Below are positions 45,423 to 56,993 of a DNA stretch of 64,000 nt, in pieces. The position numbers were made by a program, and so were the translations under genes. Under the pieces are notes generated by a model that had not been told where the DNA came from, made no database searches, and saw only the letters and a program-made list of their open reading frames with translations. The first letter of the stretch is position 1, and every line of letters begins with the position of its first letter. Origin of the DNA: Kappaphycus alvarezii (taxonomy: Eukaryota; Rhodophyta; Florideophyceae; Gigartinales; Solieriaceae); assembly GCA_002205965.3 (NCBI GenBank), contig NADL03000478.1, forward strand, positions 2,121,453-2,185,452. The letters run 5' to 3'.

Positions 45423-45956
45423 TTATTTATTGAGATGATGCGGTTGTGTCCACAGAGACCGGAGCGCTGAGGTTTGGCAGAGGCTTGCGATTGTTCGAAT
45501 TTCAGTCGGTGGTGCGGAAGCTGATCGAATACGAGGGGAGGGGGCGGTCAAGGTAAGCCTGCGTCCGTTAGTTGCATTGTTGCTTTCGATGAAGGAATGC
45601 CGAAGGGTCCTAGACGAGTGAAATAGAGACGCTGAACGCGTTGCACGACGGAGCCTTGAACTTGCATGTAGAGTTTGATGATTTTGCACATGTGGCCAAG
45701 GCAATGGCGACAGTATTCGGTACAGCGCCGGGAGGCATCCCAAGAGAAACGCGTTTGGTGTCCAAATCTAAAGTTACAGTGCCTCATAACCTTGGCTAGA
45801 GGATACTTGGTACGCCCGGGTCCCGTGGGCGTTGATCCGCAGGAATGTCGCTTTTCTGAAACCTCGTTGCTTTCGAATGGAAAATGGCGGCACTGGTTTC
45901 ACATGTGCATGCGGTTTCACAAGTGTGTGTGAAATCAACAGTACAAACTTGTTCAT
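45423..45956 (-). CDS. Hypothetical Cys-rich small protein
   Basis: Two overlapping reverse frames read on: RKATFLRINAHGTRAYQVSS in one, then MRHCNFRFGHQTRFSWDASR, RRCTEYCRHCLGHMCKIIKL and YMQVQGSVVQRVQRLYFTRL in the next. A cluster of five Cys with His suggests metal binding. Joining them needs one shift near 45780. I do not recognise the family. It may be a real short gene because the segments are consecutive and well composed. Confidence 0.3.
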
Positions 45957-46627
45957 GCGAAAATATTGGAGCTGTAACGCACAACTCGGCTAGGTTTGAG
46001 CTTGATGTAGATGTATCCCGTTTCAGATGCAGTACTCGCCTTGATCTTCTTTCCGTTGGACGCATTTCGTTGTAACGTGGCAGAATCCTAGCAACCTTGG
46101 AACCCTCTGCCCTCTTTTGCAAGCTACATTCGTTACAGAAGAGATCACCAACGCCTAGCGGGGTGACATGACTTCACAATACAAACAATACATTGGCTGG
46201 CACACATCTCCATCACTGCCGTCAGAGCCACGAGGCTCGTCTCCGCATCGAAATGGAATGAGATCTTATCATTTTATCGTCGAACAATGGCCTGCCCGTC
46301 CTGGATACCATCTAGTATCCCTGTGTTCCTAACGGGTACATGTTCACTAATCAGCCATGCGCCTCATCAAGTGATCTGAGTAACTCCGCAGCTAGAGCAT
46401 CGTAATAGTCACGCATGATGTTCCATTTACTCTATACACTCAAAACACACTCCAATCTTTCCCAGTCTCCAAAGAATGCAACACAGTTCTTCCATTCCCT
46501 GCTAGCGGGAAAAATGCTGACACCCTTATAAACCTCCTCGAGGCTCCTTCATTCGTAATCTTATTAATAAGTGTGTCCATTATCAGCCAAATCACACCTC
46601 CCCTTCTCTGCAATTTCATCAACCACG
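45957..46627. other. Intergenic, nothing recognised
   Basis: Upstream of the Cys-rich ORF and downstream of TMEM16. No gene or repeat is evident. Confidence 0.4.
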
Positions 46628-48714
46628 TTAATCCTCATTGTCTGTCACATTTGAGTCGACGGATGGCGGCTTCTTCGAGGCTAGGAAGCGTTCTTTTGCT
46701 CTGTGATCGCGCACCCATGATGGCACACCTTCATAGATTGCCATGAAAGCAAATCGAGCCACAATCAGAAGATGTTCAATCACAATCATCCAGAAGTACT
46801 CCTCAGTCTTACTCACCCCTTTCCCAACTACTGCATCCGCGTAGTTAGCTGTCACCGTGATAATTCCCAAGTTGGTCATAACCGAAATGATTGAAATGAA
46901 CTCAAACGCATGTATCCAAGCTCCAATATCCAAAGCCCTCCGGGGTGATGCCCGCCGAGTCATATTCACCAGCTTGTAACTATCCGTGTAAATCTCAATC
47001 ACATTGTTCAATGCTGCCAGAGCTGCGCCAAACGGAAAAGCCGCAGCAAAAAGCGTGATTTGGGAAAATTGGCGGACTAATTCAAAGTAATCCTCAAAGA
47101 CTCCATCGTACGGCTCCATATCAAGCTGCGTCGAAATCGGATCAAGATCTGCGGGCACCACAAAACACTCTGACTCGTCTAGATCTGGGTTCTCTTCCCT
47201 TTTCTTTTTCAACGCTTCTGCCATTTTTGCCTTCCGCTTTCTTCTAGCCAGAAAGATCGGAATTATGGTTTCTTTGATATTCCCAATGACAAGTTCAACG
47301 AGAAGGACAGTACGGATGGATGTTGCCAGTCGAATATAATCCTGTCGAACAAAAGCGACGTAGAGATATGCCGCGTTCATGTTGAGGAATTGAAAAAGCA
47401 CAAGTTTTAAGACAAGACTGTTCTCGTACTCGGAGTGGTACTTGTGATTTTCGTGATCAGTTAGCTTTCTCGCGATGATACTATAAATGGCATCAAGAAT
47501 GTTGAGACATCCGAGGTACACAATCATGGGTAAATTCTTGAGAACAATGCTTTTCATGATAAACGGAGACGACCACTTGTACAAATGCGCCTTATCCTCT
47601 AACCACGAGTTCATTATGTCCTCGAAGTCAAGCGCTGCCATCATGACCTTTGAGGATACGACGAGGGAGGCAAGGACAACGACCGTTGAAAGGAAAAACC
47701 GTATCAACTTGAGATGACGTGGGAAAACAATAATTTGTTCACCTGTGATATGGTGGCTCATTTCAACGCCGAAGAATTTGTTTCGAAGATCTTCCTTTTT
47801 TGTCATGGACATCAATGACTCGTCGTGGAGTCACCCATTATAAGAGATGTCCACATGTACACAATCTCAATATTCCTCCCTTTCCAGACACTTATGAGGG
47901 ATGCTCCCCACAGGGTTGCGAATATGCTGTACACAAACAAGAACACGGCTGCTTTTCCTTGGACAAAATGCGAGAGGACTGTAACAGCCAGACCAGCAAA
48001 GCCGTAGGTGAAAAGGGCTTTTGTGTAAAACGTTAGGAATGCAAAATAGAGAGCAACCTTTTCGCCAAAATAGTTTTGCAACTTTGAAATACCATCCACG
48101 TCGTAAAACGGCGAGGATATGGAAAGTTCCTTCATGATTGCATCTGCACTTGGCCGGTGATGGAGCGGAAACACATCATCGAGATAGTTTTGCCGCTTAC
48201 ACCACTCCAGGATGCTCTCGTTACCGATGACATCGTCGAAATTAGAGTCTGGTTTTATCTTGTCGAGGCAATACTCAAGCAGTAGAATCTGCTCGCTTTG
48301 AGTAAACAAACCATTCGGGGCAGAACTTGAGGTGAACTTTGAAATTTCAGATCGAGAAAACGAACGGACATGTCCTTCCAAGTCTCTCTTTCGCAACGCT
48401 AATTCCTCAGCTGTATCAAGCATTTGTTCAAATGGAAGGGTCATGATGAGTACGTTGTGTTCCTTGTCCTCCGCTGTGACGAGTCTGGTATTGATTCCGT
48501 TTTCTTCTACCTTTAACTTGGCAAATTGAAGGAGTTCTGTACCTTTTGAACTAAGAAAGGCGGCGGCTATAGAACCTTCGAAAGATGCGACTTGATCGAG
48601 TGAAGGTGTAGTGTCGGCGACGGGTTGATTTGCATCATCAGTACTTTGTTGTGGAAGAACTGGTAGTGGTTTTTCGCCACTCGTAACCCTGTGCCGGAGT
48701 CCTGTTTGTTCCAT
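46628..48714 (-). CDS. TMEM16/anoctamin family lipid scramblase or chloride channel
   Basis: Anoctamins are Ca2+-activated lipid scramblases and/or anion channels with ten helices. The gene is two abutting frames of 300 and 395 codons that overlap by four bases. One single-base shift near 47830 (after WTSLIMGDST, continuing ESLMSMTKKEDLRNKFFGVE) restores a protein of about 695 residues. Family features: a soluble N-terminal domain, ISKLQNYFGEKVALYFAFLT ahead of helix 1, FLFVYSIFATLWGASLISVW, DYIRLATSIRTVLLVELVIG, and MEPYDGVFEDYFELVRQFSQ followed by FAAAFPFGAALAALNNVIEI (the conserved 'YxElvxQFGyvtlFaxaFPlaplxAlxNN' region). The Ca2+-site helices follow, ending with an acidic tail. The length suits a fungal/algal-type anoctamin. 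Scramblase versus channel cannot be decided. Confidence 0.88.
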
Positions 48715-49679
48715 GGTTTCCTATGAATATGTCAGCTACGAGGGTAGAGCTGTATTCATTCGCTCTCCATGCAATCCTTTGGCAGGGGTAAACTTTCAGC
48801 GAGACGCCTTGGAAAGGAAAGGGGGTGTTGATGTGCGATGATCGGGAAAGTGCGAAACGGAAACGCGACCAACAAACTTGGCACTCTTGTGCAGATGATA
48901 TCAGTCGAATCACTCAAAAGAAGTCGTTGCATTCATACAGCAGTGGTACAGTACAGTATTTATGTGACTGAGGTACTGCATCAAAAATTTTCGATCACCA
49001 TACATTGGCGGGCTCGAATTCGGGGTCAAGGTTGAACTTCCGGATCAACGCCTTCCAGTGCATTCGTTACATACTTTTTTTGCCCACGTGTACACGTTTC
49101 TTTCTTTAACAGGTAATTTTGCGGGACTAACTAAAGCCAGGAAGCTGACAATCATTGGCCACTTCAAATGGTACTCAAGTATACTTACCGTTACTAACCT
49201 TATGATCTACAGTACAGTACAGTACTGTACGGTATGTCATAACCTCTTGAAGCAGACTGTACTGTACACTACAAGTTGTTACTGTACAGTACAAGTTGTT
49301 ACGGTACTGTACTGTACGGTTGCAAACTCCCTTGGTTTTCAGCCTTCCAAGCCCCCACAGTAAAAACACCCCTTACTGTACTGTTGTTGGTTCAGTCTGA
49401 GGGTGCGATATGAAGACTGTACAATTAACGTGGGTTGATGGACTGTGTTCAGATACCAGGCAAGAGTCTCAAGTCAGCGCCAAATTGCTGGGTGGGATCT
49501 CCCAGTCGAAATCAGAGTCCAACCGCTTTATTAATACTGCAACTCCCAACCCTCTGCGGCTGGAGCTTCATCGATCTTTCCGGGTTTGGGCTTGTGCTAA
49601 TGCTAGCATCAACCGTTCGCAGCCCATGCAAGGCTAAGACCGAGCCAATGCAAGTAGCCTGGTCTCCTGCACTCATTAG
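48715..49679. repeat. Intergenic with GTACAGTA-type clusters
   Basis: Copies of GTACAGTAC/GTACTGTAC occur at about 48948-48960 and densely at 49205-49320 and 49372-49385, upstream of TMEM16. Several are separated by CAAGTTGTTAC spacers, giving a short irregular array. No gene is seen. Confidence 0.5.
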
Positions 49680-49960
49680 TTCAGCACTACCACCTCTAGT
49701 GTAGTTCAGCTGCATGTCCTACGGTTCGCTACCACAACGGCGACCACCATCAGCTCAGCACTACTACCTCCGGTGTAGTCTAGCTGTGTGTCCCTTGGTT
49801 AGCAACCGGCGCAAGCTCAGCACTCTGGCATCTTGCAGAGCGTAGCTGCATTCATCCCTGTTCTCACCCCGGATTCTCGGATTCTGGCCGACCCAGCACT
49901 CACGCCTTCTCGCGTAGTCTCGCGGCTCATGTCCCTTCTACATTCTTAGAGGGACCACGT
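49680..49960. repeat. Degenerate tandem repeat, about 70-75 bp
   Basis: The block CTCAGCACTAC...GGTGTAGT..AGCTG.......CC recurs at about 49680, 49752, 49815 and 49890, with increasing divergence. It is non-coding and lies next to LINE sequence, so it may be part of an element's untranslated region. Confidence 0.6.
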
Positions 49961-50290
49961 ACAAATCGCAGTCGTAAGCATTACTGCATTCTGGTTCGGG
50001 AACCAGCCGTCAACAGTCGGTTACGTTCCTTAGTGCAATATCAACCGAACAGAAGTGCAACTGCTTGCACGTACACAGGTACATTACAGTAAGTGAGTTA
50101 CCTTACACTAAACAGGCTGCGTGCATTCACAACTGTACAGTACGTACAGTATAGTATTTTTCCTCCTTGAGAGGCGTCCCGTGCTGTGCTGTACAGTACA
50201 ATACCTAATTCTTACAGTACTTTACAGTATATCATTCAGTACATAGGGTGTGGACAAATTACGAAGATATACCGTACGAGTACAGGTTGC
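49961..50290. other. Intergenic with GTACAGTA words
   Basis: Words such as TGTACAGTACGTACAGT lie at about 50130-50240. No gene is seen. This is the region at the 3' end of the reverse-strand LINE. Confidence 0.4.
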
Positions 50291-52205
50291 TCATGTTTCG
50301 GACACACTCTCGCTTCGATACCGCATGCCGGCGCAATGGGCTGCGGCAAGACCAGATCGCGGAACTTGTACATTGCAACAGATGTGCCTTGACGACAGAG
50401 TAACGACGGGCAGAGCGAAATGAGATCGGTTTGGCGTCATCGTCAAGGAAATATCGAGAGCGCGCAGAGAGCGCGCCGGGGTGTCAATTGTTCGCGAGAC
50501 GAAATTCCAGTGGACATGGAAGAACGAAACAGCATCCTCGGGTAGGAGGAGTGCGTCACCCACCCTCCGCTGGAATGTCTGAAGCTTAGTTGCATCAGCG
50601 AGCTCATCAACGCCAGCAGCCTTCTCGGTAGCTTCTCGGATCGTAGCACACGCCGTGCCGTAATGTCGTATGCAGTCGGCTTTTGCGGCAGTGAACCATG
50701 CACAGGGCGGTTGGGTTGAATGAGGATATTGGCGGGGAAATCGGCGGTGCCGGCCAGCAAGAAGGGAACTTTTTGCCGACTTGCGAGACCGGCGGGCTTG
50801 TACACATGTCTGGTGAAGAGATTCCAAATGATGTTGTGCCGGTGCACAACGCCATAGCCAAACTTGCGGGTCGAGGAATGATCGCCTAGGGGGTCCATTG
50901 GGGCACCGCAATGGTGGCAACGGAGCTACCGAGTCCTGGTGACAGGGGAGGTCAGAATGTTGACGCAGCATTACTGAGCAAACATCAGGGGGACCCTGAG
51001 GGTACAGAGGGCTAAGCAGTGAGGAAGGCGGAGGCGCTCGGGAGATAAGGGAGTTGCGACAAGCGCGCCGGCGTATAGATGCAGCACTGTAGTCCTGGGG
51101 TTGGGGTGGGCGTTCTAAAGATCATCCCCCCTGTATGTGCGCGCTTCGGTGGCTTGCAGCATCTGCACCGCGAGGGTGAAGGGGCAATCAGTGCGTTGGG
51201 CGAGTCTTTCGGGCTCGAAGGCGCCTAGGTCGACTGCGCCAACCTCAACGCCAGGGGCCGGGGGCGCTTGGGGAAGAGTGACGTAGCCACGGAGTGGAAT
51301 GCGGGGAATACGCCAATAGAAGGAGAAGAGAGGATGGTCAGGGCCAGTGACTCGACGCTTTGCAGCTGTCATCAGGCTTGCGGCGTGGGAAACGTGGATA
51401 GTATTTGTAAGTGGCTGGAATTCATGTCCGCCGAATCGGATGGGGAGTGTGACCTGCGAGCGAGACGATGGTTTTGGTGGAACGTGACTTAGCCGAGCAT
51501 ATGCCATCATTTCGAGGTTATCAAATGGATCGCGAGCAGAAGTAAAACCTCCGTGGGCCCCAGGCGGAAGTTCTATTGAAAGCGACCGACCGGCGATGTG
51601 ATACAGTGGAGGTGGAATGGGGTGCGGGCATCAGGAATTGTGTCAAGCAGGGCCCGTCCAGATTTGCATCTATCTAGGGAAGCCTGGAATTGTTGGCGCA
51701 TGCCCATATGAGGGCGTCGAGAAGCGAAATGCCATCCTCAGACACCGGGGAGACCGTGACAGCCTCAGTAATGGCATGGAGGCGGGTCGAACACATAGTG
51801 GGCCAAAAGATGAGAGGCCTGCAGTTGTTGATTTCGAGACTGAGCCGCTGCAAGATCTGAAGCCCCGTATCCACTTCCGCGAGTGGACCAATAAGAGTCC
51901 CGTCGTCTGTCTACCAGTTGCTCAACAGAAGGTCACACTCCGCGGATACGCCGTTAATAAGTCGCTGGAGGACAAGGGAGAAAATGAGCATACTGACGGG
52001 ATCACCTTGTTGGAAACCCTCGCGACTGTACAGGAAAGAGGGCGGATGGGATGGTAGGACGAGAGGGGGAAGGACACGGCCGTAGATCATTTTGAAGAAA
52101 CGAGCGCACCATTTGTAGCGGGGTTGTGTGGGTCGGAGATAGGAAAAGTCGTAAGGGCGCGCATAGCATGTGAGTACTGCGGGTCCTCAGCGAAGCGCAT
52201 TGCAT
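50291..52205 (-). mobile_element. Second non-LTR retrotransposon family, decayed copy
   Basis: Reading right to left, the RT core appears as GFQQGDPVSMLIFSLVLQRL, then TDDGTLIG (the xxDD box, with a stop just before it). It is followed by the post-RT LPIRFGGHEFQPL, the zinc-binding CHHCGAPMDPLGDHSSTR with GYGVVHRHN, ADFPANILIQP, and a C-terminal AKADCIRHYGTACATIREAT region. The zinc motif parallels that of the 4.9 kb LINE, but the terminal domain differs, so it is a separate family. Frames change several times and stops occur; inactive. The 5' end (near 52205) abuts unrelated forward-strand coding-like sequence. Confidence 0.75.
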
Positions 52206-53537
52206 GAGGGATTCACGTTACAAGTCCAACTGCCACCATGTCATCTATCTCCTCAAATCTACCCCGGCCCACCCTTCTTCCCCTCCTCTTCATCGGCTGG
52301 CGCGGGCTACTTGCGCTCGCCGCCATCACCCCGCGCCCCGTACTGGGCATGGATGCGGCCTAACTACACCGCCGTTGTCTCCCGAATCTCTGCTTCCCCT
52401 ACGCATGCTTCAACCCTTGTGAATTCTACCGACGCTGATCTCCCAAGCGTCGAGCTAGCTATTGGCTCCCATGTTATGAACCGGCCAAGGTCCCCCTGTT
52501 GCTATCGCTCTTGCACGGGTGTTCGTTTATTCGTCTACATCATCCCTCGACTCGACCCGTGGATGGAGAACTGCGGGCAAACACCGCCACCGGCCTCGCA
52601 GCCAGGCCGCTTGGGCATATCTCCCATCTAGGATCAATCGTTCTTGTCCTTTGAGGCAGCCCAACGCGTTCTTCTGGAAGCCGCCACCCTCGCCGAGACA
52701 TCCTTCCCCCCCTGTGTTCATACCCCACGTCGGAAAATGGACTGTACGTCTACTTCCTCGATGCTGCGCGCAAGAATGTCCTGCTTATCATCTCTCACCT
52801 TCGCCTCGTCTTCCCAGATGCCCAGATAACCACTTCGCCTCTCCCGGACACAGCCGAATCCCTGGACGGCTTCGCTGGTAAAGGCGTTGCGACTCATTGA
52901 ATCGCGGGGCCACCGCCTCCTCGTCAAGGAGCTTTGCTCAAGGATTCTTCCCATGTGCGATCGGAACGCGCCACGGCCCTCCGCCCCCACGTCCGCCAAA
53001 CTGCTGAAGCCGTCCGCTCCGCCCGTGCCCGCGAGCCCTCCCCAGCTTCACCCCTGCCGCAAGTCGCTCCTACATATCTTGCTGCCCCGGCCCCTCCTAC
53101 TGAACCCGCCTCTAAGGTTGCCCACGCCACTGTTGCTTCTCATGCCCCAGACTACGCACCTCCAGAAATTGCCCCATGCAAAGCGGTACGAGCCCTCCAC
53201 ACCCTCTTCTGCTTCAGACGGTGCCCAAGAGGCATCGACTCAGCCCTCCTTTCCCCCAGCTGCCCATCCGTCCCCAGGATCGACGCACAAGATACAGTAT
53301 TTTCAATGCGTCAATCCCGCGGGGGAGTCCCAGGTGGACCCCCTCACGACAACCTCAGCGACGGCTTCTCCTCCTCCGCTGCCTCTTTTTCAAGGCACCC
53401 CACTGCCTAAGGGCCCGTCTGATGCGACAACTCCTCCACCGTTACCTCCCACTCATCACTCCCTCATGTCCCTAGTATTGGCTGATCTCACCGCCTCCAG
53501 GTCCATGGACGTCGGAGCGGACCAAATCAAGGACTAG
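52206..53537 (+). pseudogene. Fragmentary Pro-rich ORF, unknown, probably element-derived
   Basis: Across three frames a protein-like reading can be followed: FEAAQRVLLEAATLAETSFP, LYVYFLDAARKNVLLIISHL with RLVFPDAQITTSPLPDTAES, then a Pro/Ala/Ser-rich tail to a stop at 53537. No family is recognised. Its place among transposons and its frame changes suggest the first ORF of a decayed element, but this is inference. Confidence 0.3.
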
Positions 53538-53941
53538 CGAAGCCCTAGCACTACGCTGCGTAGGGATGGGAGTACGGTGACATTTTCTATAGATGCAAGA
53601 TTCGCATTCATCTACGTTTTGATTCGGATCTATTTCGATGCCAACAACCATTCCGTTTCGAGCCATGCGTTTGATCCCTTCAGGGTTTACATGGGGAAGT
53701 CTTGCGTGCCAAAGCAAAAGGTCTTTCAGAGCAGGTGCCATTTCCCGCCTTTCAGTTGGAACCTTTTTGATCGTGTTTGAAGACCATTGGGACGTGTTCC
53801 ATCGGCAACAACTGGCGTGTTTTCGATTATACGACATGCACCATTTTCAAACTCGTCCTTTCGTCTTACATTCTCTATTGTCGATACTGAGTTGAGATTG
53901 AACTTTAGTTCGGGGACAGAAAGCCCGAAAATAGCTGCGAA
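53472..53941 (-). mobile_element. Copia-type gag-pre-integrase/integrase fragment
   Basis: The reverse strand encodes SVPELKFNLNSVSTI, then LLLWHARLPHVNPEGIKRMA, CESCIYRKCHR (the HHCC zinc site) and SARASLVLDLVRSDVHGPGG, the start of the integrase core. This is the standard order in Ty1/copia. Only about 470 bp remain, cut on both sides (piggyBac sequence begins abruptly at about 53942). Confidence 0.75.
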
Positions 53942-54991
53942 TTGAAGGCTTCTGCATGTGGCCAGTCTGGAATAATGTTGAGATTGGAGCTCGTGATGGG
54001 GAAAACGGGTGGCCTTCGGCGTGACTTCACAGAGCAATTCTGTCACACCACCGCCCTTACACTTCGTCTTGTTCAACCTTGGCTGAAGACGGGTCGCGTC
54101 GTATGTGGGGATTCATTTTTTGCATCGGTGTCAACTGCGGAAGCCTTGATGAGATATGGAACGAGATTTATTGGTGTGGTCAAGAATGCGGTTAAGGAAT
54201 TTCCGATGCAACATTTGTCGTCACAGGAGCTCACGGAGCGCGGAGATCATATCTCGATGGTTTCGAAAAATCCTGATGCCAACAAATCTTGAATGGCTGT
54301 GTTGTGGATGGATAGAGATCGAAGATATTTCGTCAGCAGTTGCCATACAACCTATCAGGGAACCTCAATTTGTAGGGAAAGATGGAGAACTGCCGATGGC
54401 GAGACAAGGAAAGTGGAATTCGAGATTTCAGTTCCAGATGTTGTGGAGAGGTACTACGACACGTGTTCCCAAGTCGATCGCCACCACAGATGTAGGCAAG
54501 ATACTCTTGGAATTGAGAAGAAATTGGAAGTCAAAGATTGGTCGCTCAGGGTCAATTCCTCTCTCCTATCGATCATAATTGTTGATTCACTTTTACTATA
54601 CAAGAATTCTTTTGGTCCAAGACTCTGCGCATCACAATCTAAGTTTTATGAGATGCTTGCCGAAGAACTTATTGAGAATAAGTTTGATTCAAGATCACGT
54701 AGGGCATCTAACTGCTTACAAAATGAGGATGACAGTGATATATTGGAACCTGTTTCAGGGATTGGAACTCATCATGCTGCAACTAACAAGAAGAGGAAAT
54801 CGAGCAACGGTGAGTATACTAACGCATCTTACCAAGGTCGCTGTCGAGTTTGTAAGGTCAGTAAGTCAAAATTTCTTTGTTCTACTTGCCGTGACAATGG
54901 GCTTGGTGATGTTTACATCTGTCACGCGAGCACAAAAAGGTGTTGCTTCATGGACCACGTGCGCAAGAAACACCATAGGGATCTCAATTAG
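53942..54991 (+). pseudogene. piggyBac-type transposase, partial with one stop
   Basis: One frame runs 350 codons with a single TGA at 54290-54292. Before it: GLRRDFTEQFCHTTALTLRL, QPWLKTGRVVCGDSFFASVS and RFIGVVKNAVKEFPMQ, the DDE_Tnp_1_7 core of piggyBac. After it: MAVLWMDRDRRYFVSSCHTT, SVPDVVERYYDTCSQVDRHH and VNSSLLSIIIVDSLLLYKNS. A C-terminal Cys-rich domain follows (GRCRVCKVSKSKFLCSTCRD...CHASTKRCCFMDHVRKKHH). The N-terminus is missing, lost at the junction with the copia fragment. The TGA could come from CGA. No TTAA-flanked ends were found. Confidence 0.8.
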
Positions 54992-56100
54992 GATTCTAAG
55001 TTGATATAAAATAGTGTGACATTTTGTTTTAAAAGAAAAAAAGATCAATGAGTTTTATATCTATAGCTCCCTACTGGTTGTACTTGCGTCATCTGACTTG
55101 CGAAGTTAGCTGCTGTCTATGGCGCACTGAATTACCCCTTTATGAGATGTCACCGTATTCTGTCTCATGTTCAAGTGGATGCCTATTGGCGAACTGAGAC
55201 AGCAGCTTGTTCACAACCAGTCGAGTCCCCGTTGGAATTTTCGGACTTCTTACAGAACCCCAGCGAGAATCTAACTCACGATCTCTGGGTCAGCAACCTA
55301 CGATTCGCATCATGGGCCACCATCCCAGTGATGGATGCGAGGAAGTGACTGGGAGTGTATAAAGTTGAAAGCTATTGCATCTTCAGTACGTCGGTCAGTC
55401 GAACACTACTGTAAGTAACTCCTTACAGTGCAACGTTTTTACTAATATTTATTGGGACAAAAAAAATTATTTGGCTACCACAGTACAGTACTTCCTTTTT
55501 TTTGTCCTCATATGAGGTGTGCATACCGAAGTTTAAGGGGCAATACCCATTATACTGCAAATGTTCCTCTTCTCTTTGGACTTTCGGTGCTTAGCTCGAA
55601 GTTCAAGGGGCAATACCCTCAGTAACTGCAAAAATTTAAACCCTGAGCTAAAAGGGAAAAGAAAAAAAGAAGAAAACAAAACAAAACAAAAGAAAGCAAA
55701 TGAAAGCAAAAGATAACAAAATAAAACAAAAGAAAGCAAAAGAAAGCAAAAGAAAGCAAAAGAAAGCAAAAGAAAGCAAAAGAAAGCAAAAGAAAGCAAA
55801 AGAAAACACAAACGAAAACAAAACGAAAACAAAAAAGAAAACAAACGAAAACAAGGAAAAAACAAGGAAAAAAAGAAATAAATAAATTTAGAAGCACTCA
55901 AATAGAGGTGCGAACCAAACAGAACGCCTTCCAGTGCCAAAAAAAGCACTATTACTACTAACGGCTCGAATACCGCCGGGCTCCCTGTGCCAGATATGAC
56001 AAGTGATCTGGTTGCGTAGCGAAAGCCATGTCAGCCATTGATTGGTCAAAACCTGCGTCAGGAAGCACCTCGATGCACCCGCGATGTTTTTATCGAAATC
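54992..56100. repeat. Intergenic with AAAGAAAGCA microsatellite
   Basis: A purine-rich tract covers about 55655-55880. Its core is about seven perfect units of the decamer AAAGAAAGCA (about 55729-55805), flanked by variants with AAAAC units. Repeated GGGGCAATACCC words lie near 55537 and 55607. No gene is seen; reverse-strand Phe-rich ORFs here are artefacts of the repeat. Confidence 0.75.
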
Positions 56101-56727
56101 AACACATGAGCCTACAGTATTTTTCATTTGAACAGAATGCAACTATAAAAGCAGAGAGCGATCCGGCTCTCCGACACAAAAAGGGCGAAGATCGCTTAGG
56201 CTGCACCCTCTTGCCTTTCACCGAAGTCCCTGCATGGTAGCGTCGCCTGAGTCGTCTACCTCAACCTACCTGTGCATACCTCACGTCCTCATCCATCCGT
56301 GTACCCTCCTCTTCCATTTTCGGCGCTTGTCTCCATTCTCCATCTCCCCAAAGTCCTCTTGTCCTGCAACCTACAGAGTCCTACGGTCAGGGAACGGGAC
56401 AAGTGGCAAGAAAGCACACGAAAGGCCACAAACGTCAAGTGGTCGGAGATTATTGCCTTCTTCTTTCCTCGTTTCGTTGGCTTCGTTGATCTTCGGTCGT
56501 GCTCAGTGATCGGCTGTGCTCGAGTGTTGTTGGAATACCGCCTGCTTCTTTTGTGGGTATTGACCCGTGGCCTGGAGCCTAGAGAGTGCTGACGCCAGGA
56601 TACGAGCGCGGGTCTAGAGAAGCTAGAAGGACTGCTACTGGACGTAATAGTTGGCAGGCTGTGGTTGTTATTGAGGATTCTTATTGTAGTTTTCGTTGGT
56701 GTAGAAGAACTCAACCGGAGTGTTCGA

Positions 56728-56885
56728 CTGGGGTCTGAAGTCCGACCTCCGCACCAGAAGCATTTTATCTGGGTCTGAAGTCCGACCTCTGCACGAGGAG
56801 AATATTACCTGGGGTCCGGGGTCCGACCTTTTCACCCGAAAAGCATTCGGGGGCCAAGGGTCCGACCCTATCAGAGCTGTAGACG
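56728..56885 (+). repeat. Four degenerate ~40-bp tandem repeats in the copia leader
   Basis: The unit GGGGTC(T/C)G(A/G)(A/G)GTCCGACCT plus about 22 variable bases recurs four times between the presumed 5' LTR and gag (gag starts 56994). The core GTCCGACC is kept in all four. Such leader repeats could serve in packaging or dimerisation, or be slippage products. Confidence 0.7.
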
Positions 56886-56993
56886 GTGATCGAATACTGT
56901 CAAGGTTATTGAAGAAGATTTTTTTGCCACGCGTAAAAGACAGTTGACCCAAGGCGTGCTCTCGCACTTCCTCTTTTTACACTGCGACTAGCC

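Noticed and set aside
49205..49320. CRISPR-like array of GTACAGTAC words with spacers
   Set aside because: Words are only about 9 bp, irregularly spaced and not maintained as full repeats.
55729..55805. CRISPR-like array
   Set aside because: The units are contiguous decamers with no unique spacers in a eukaryotic context; it is a microsatellite.
55533..55949. Phe/Leu-rich membrane-like ORF
   Set aside because: It is the translation of the AAAGAAAGCA repeat on the opposite strand.
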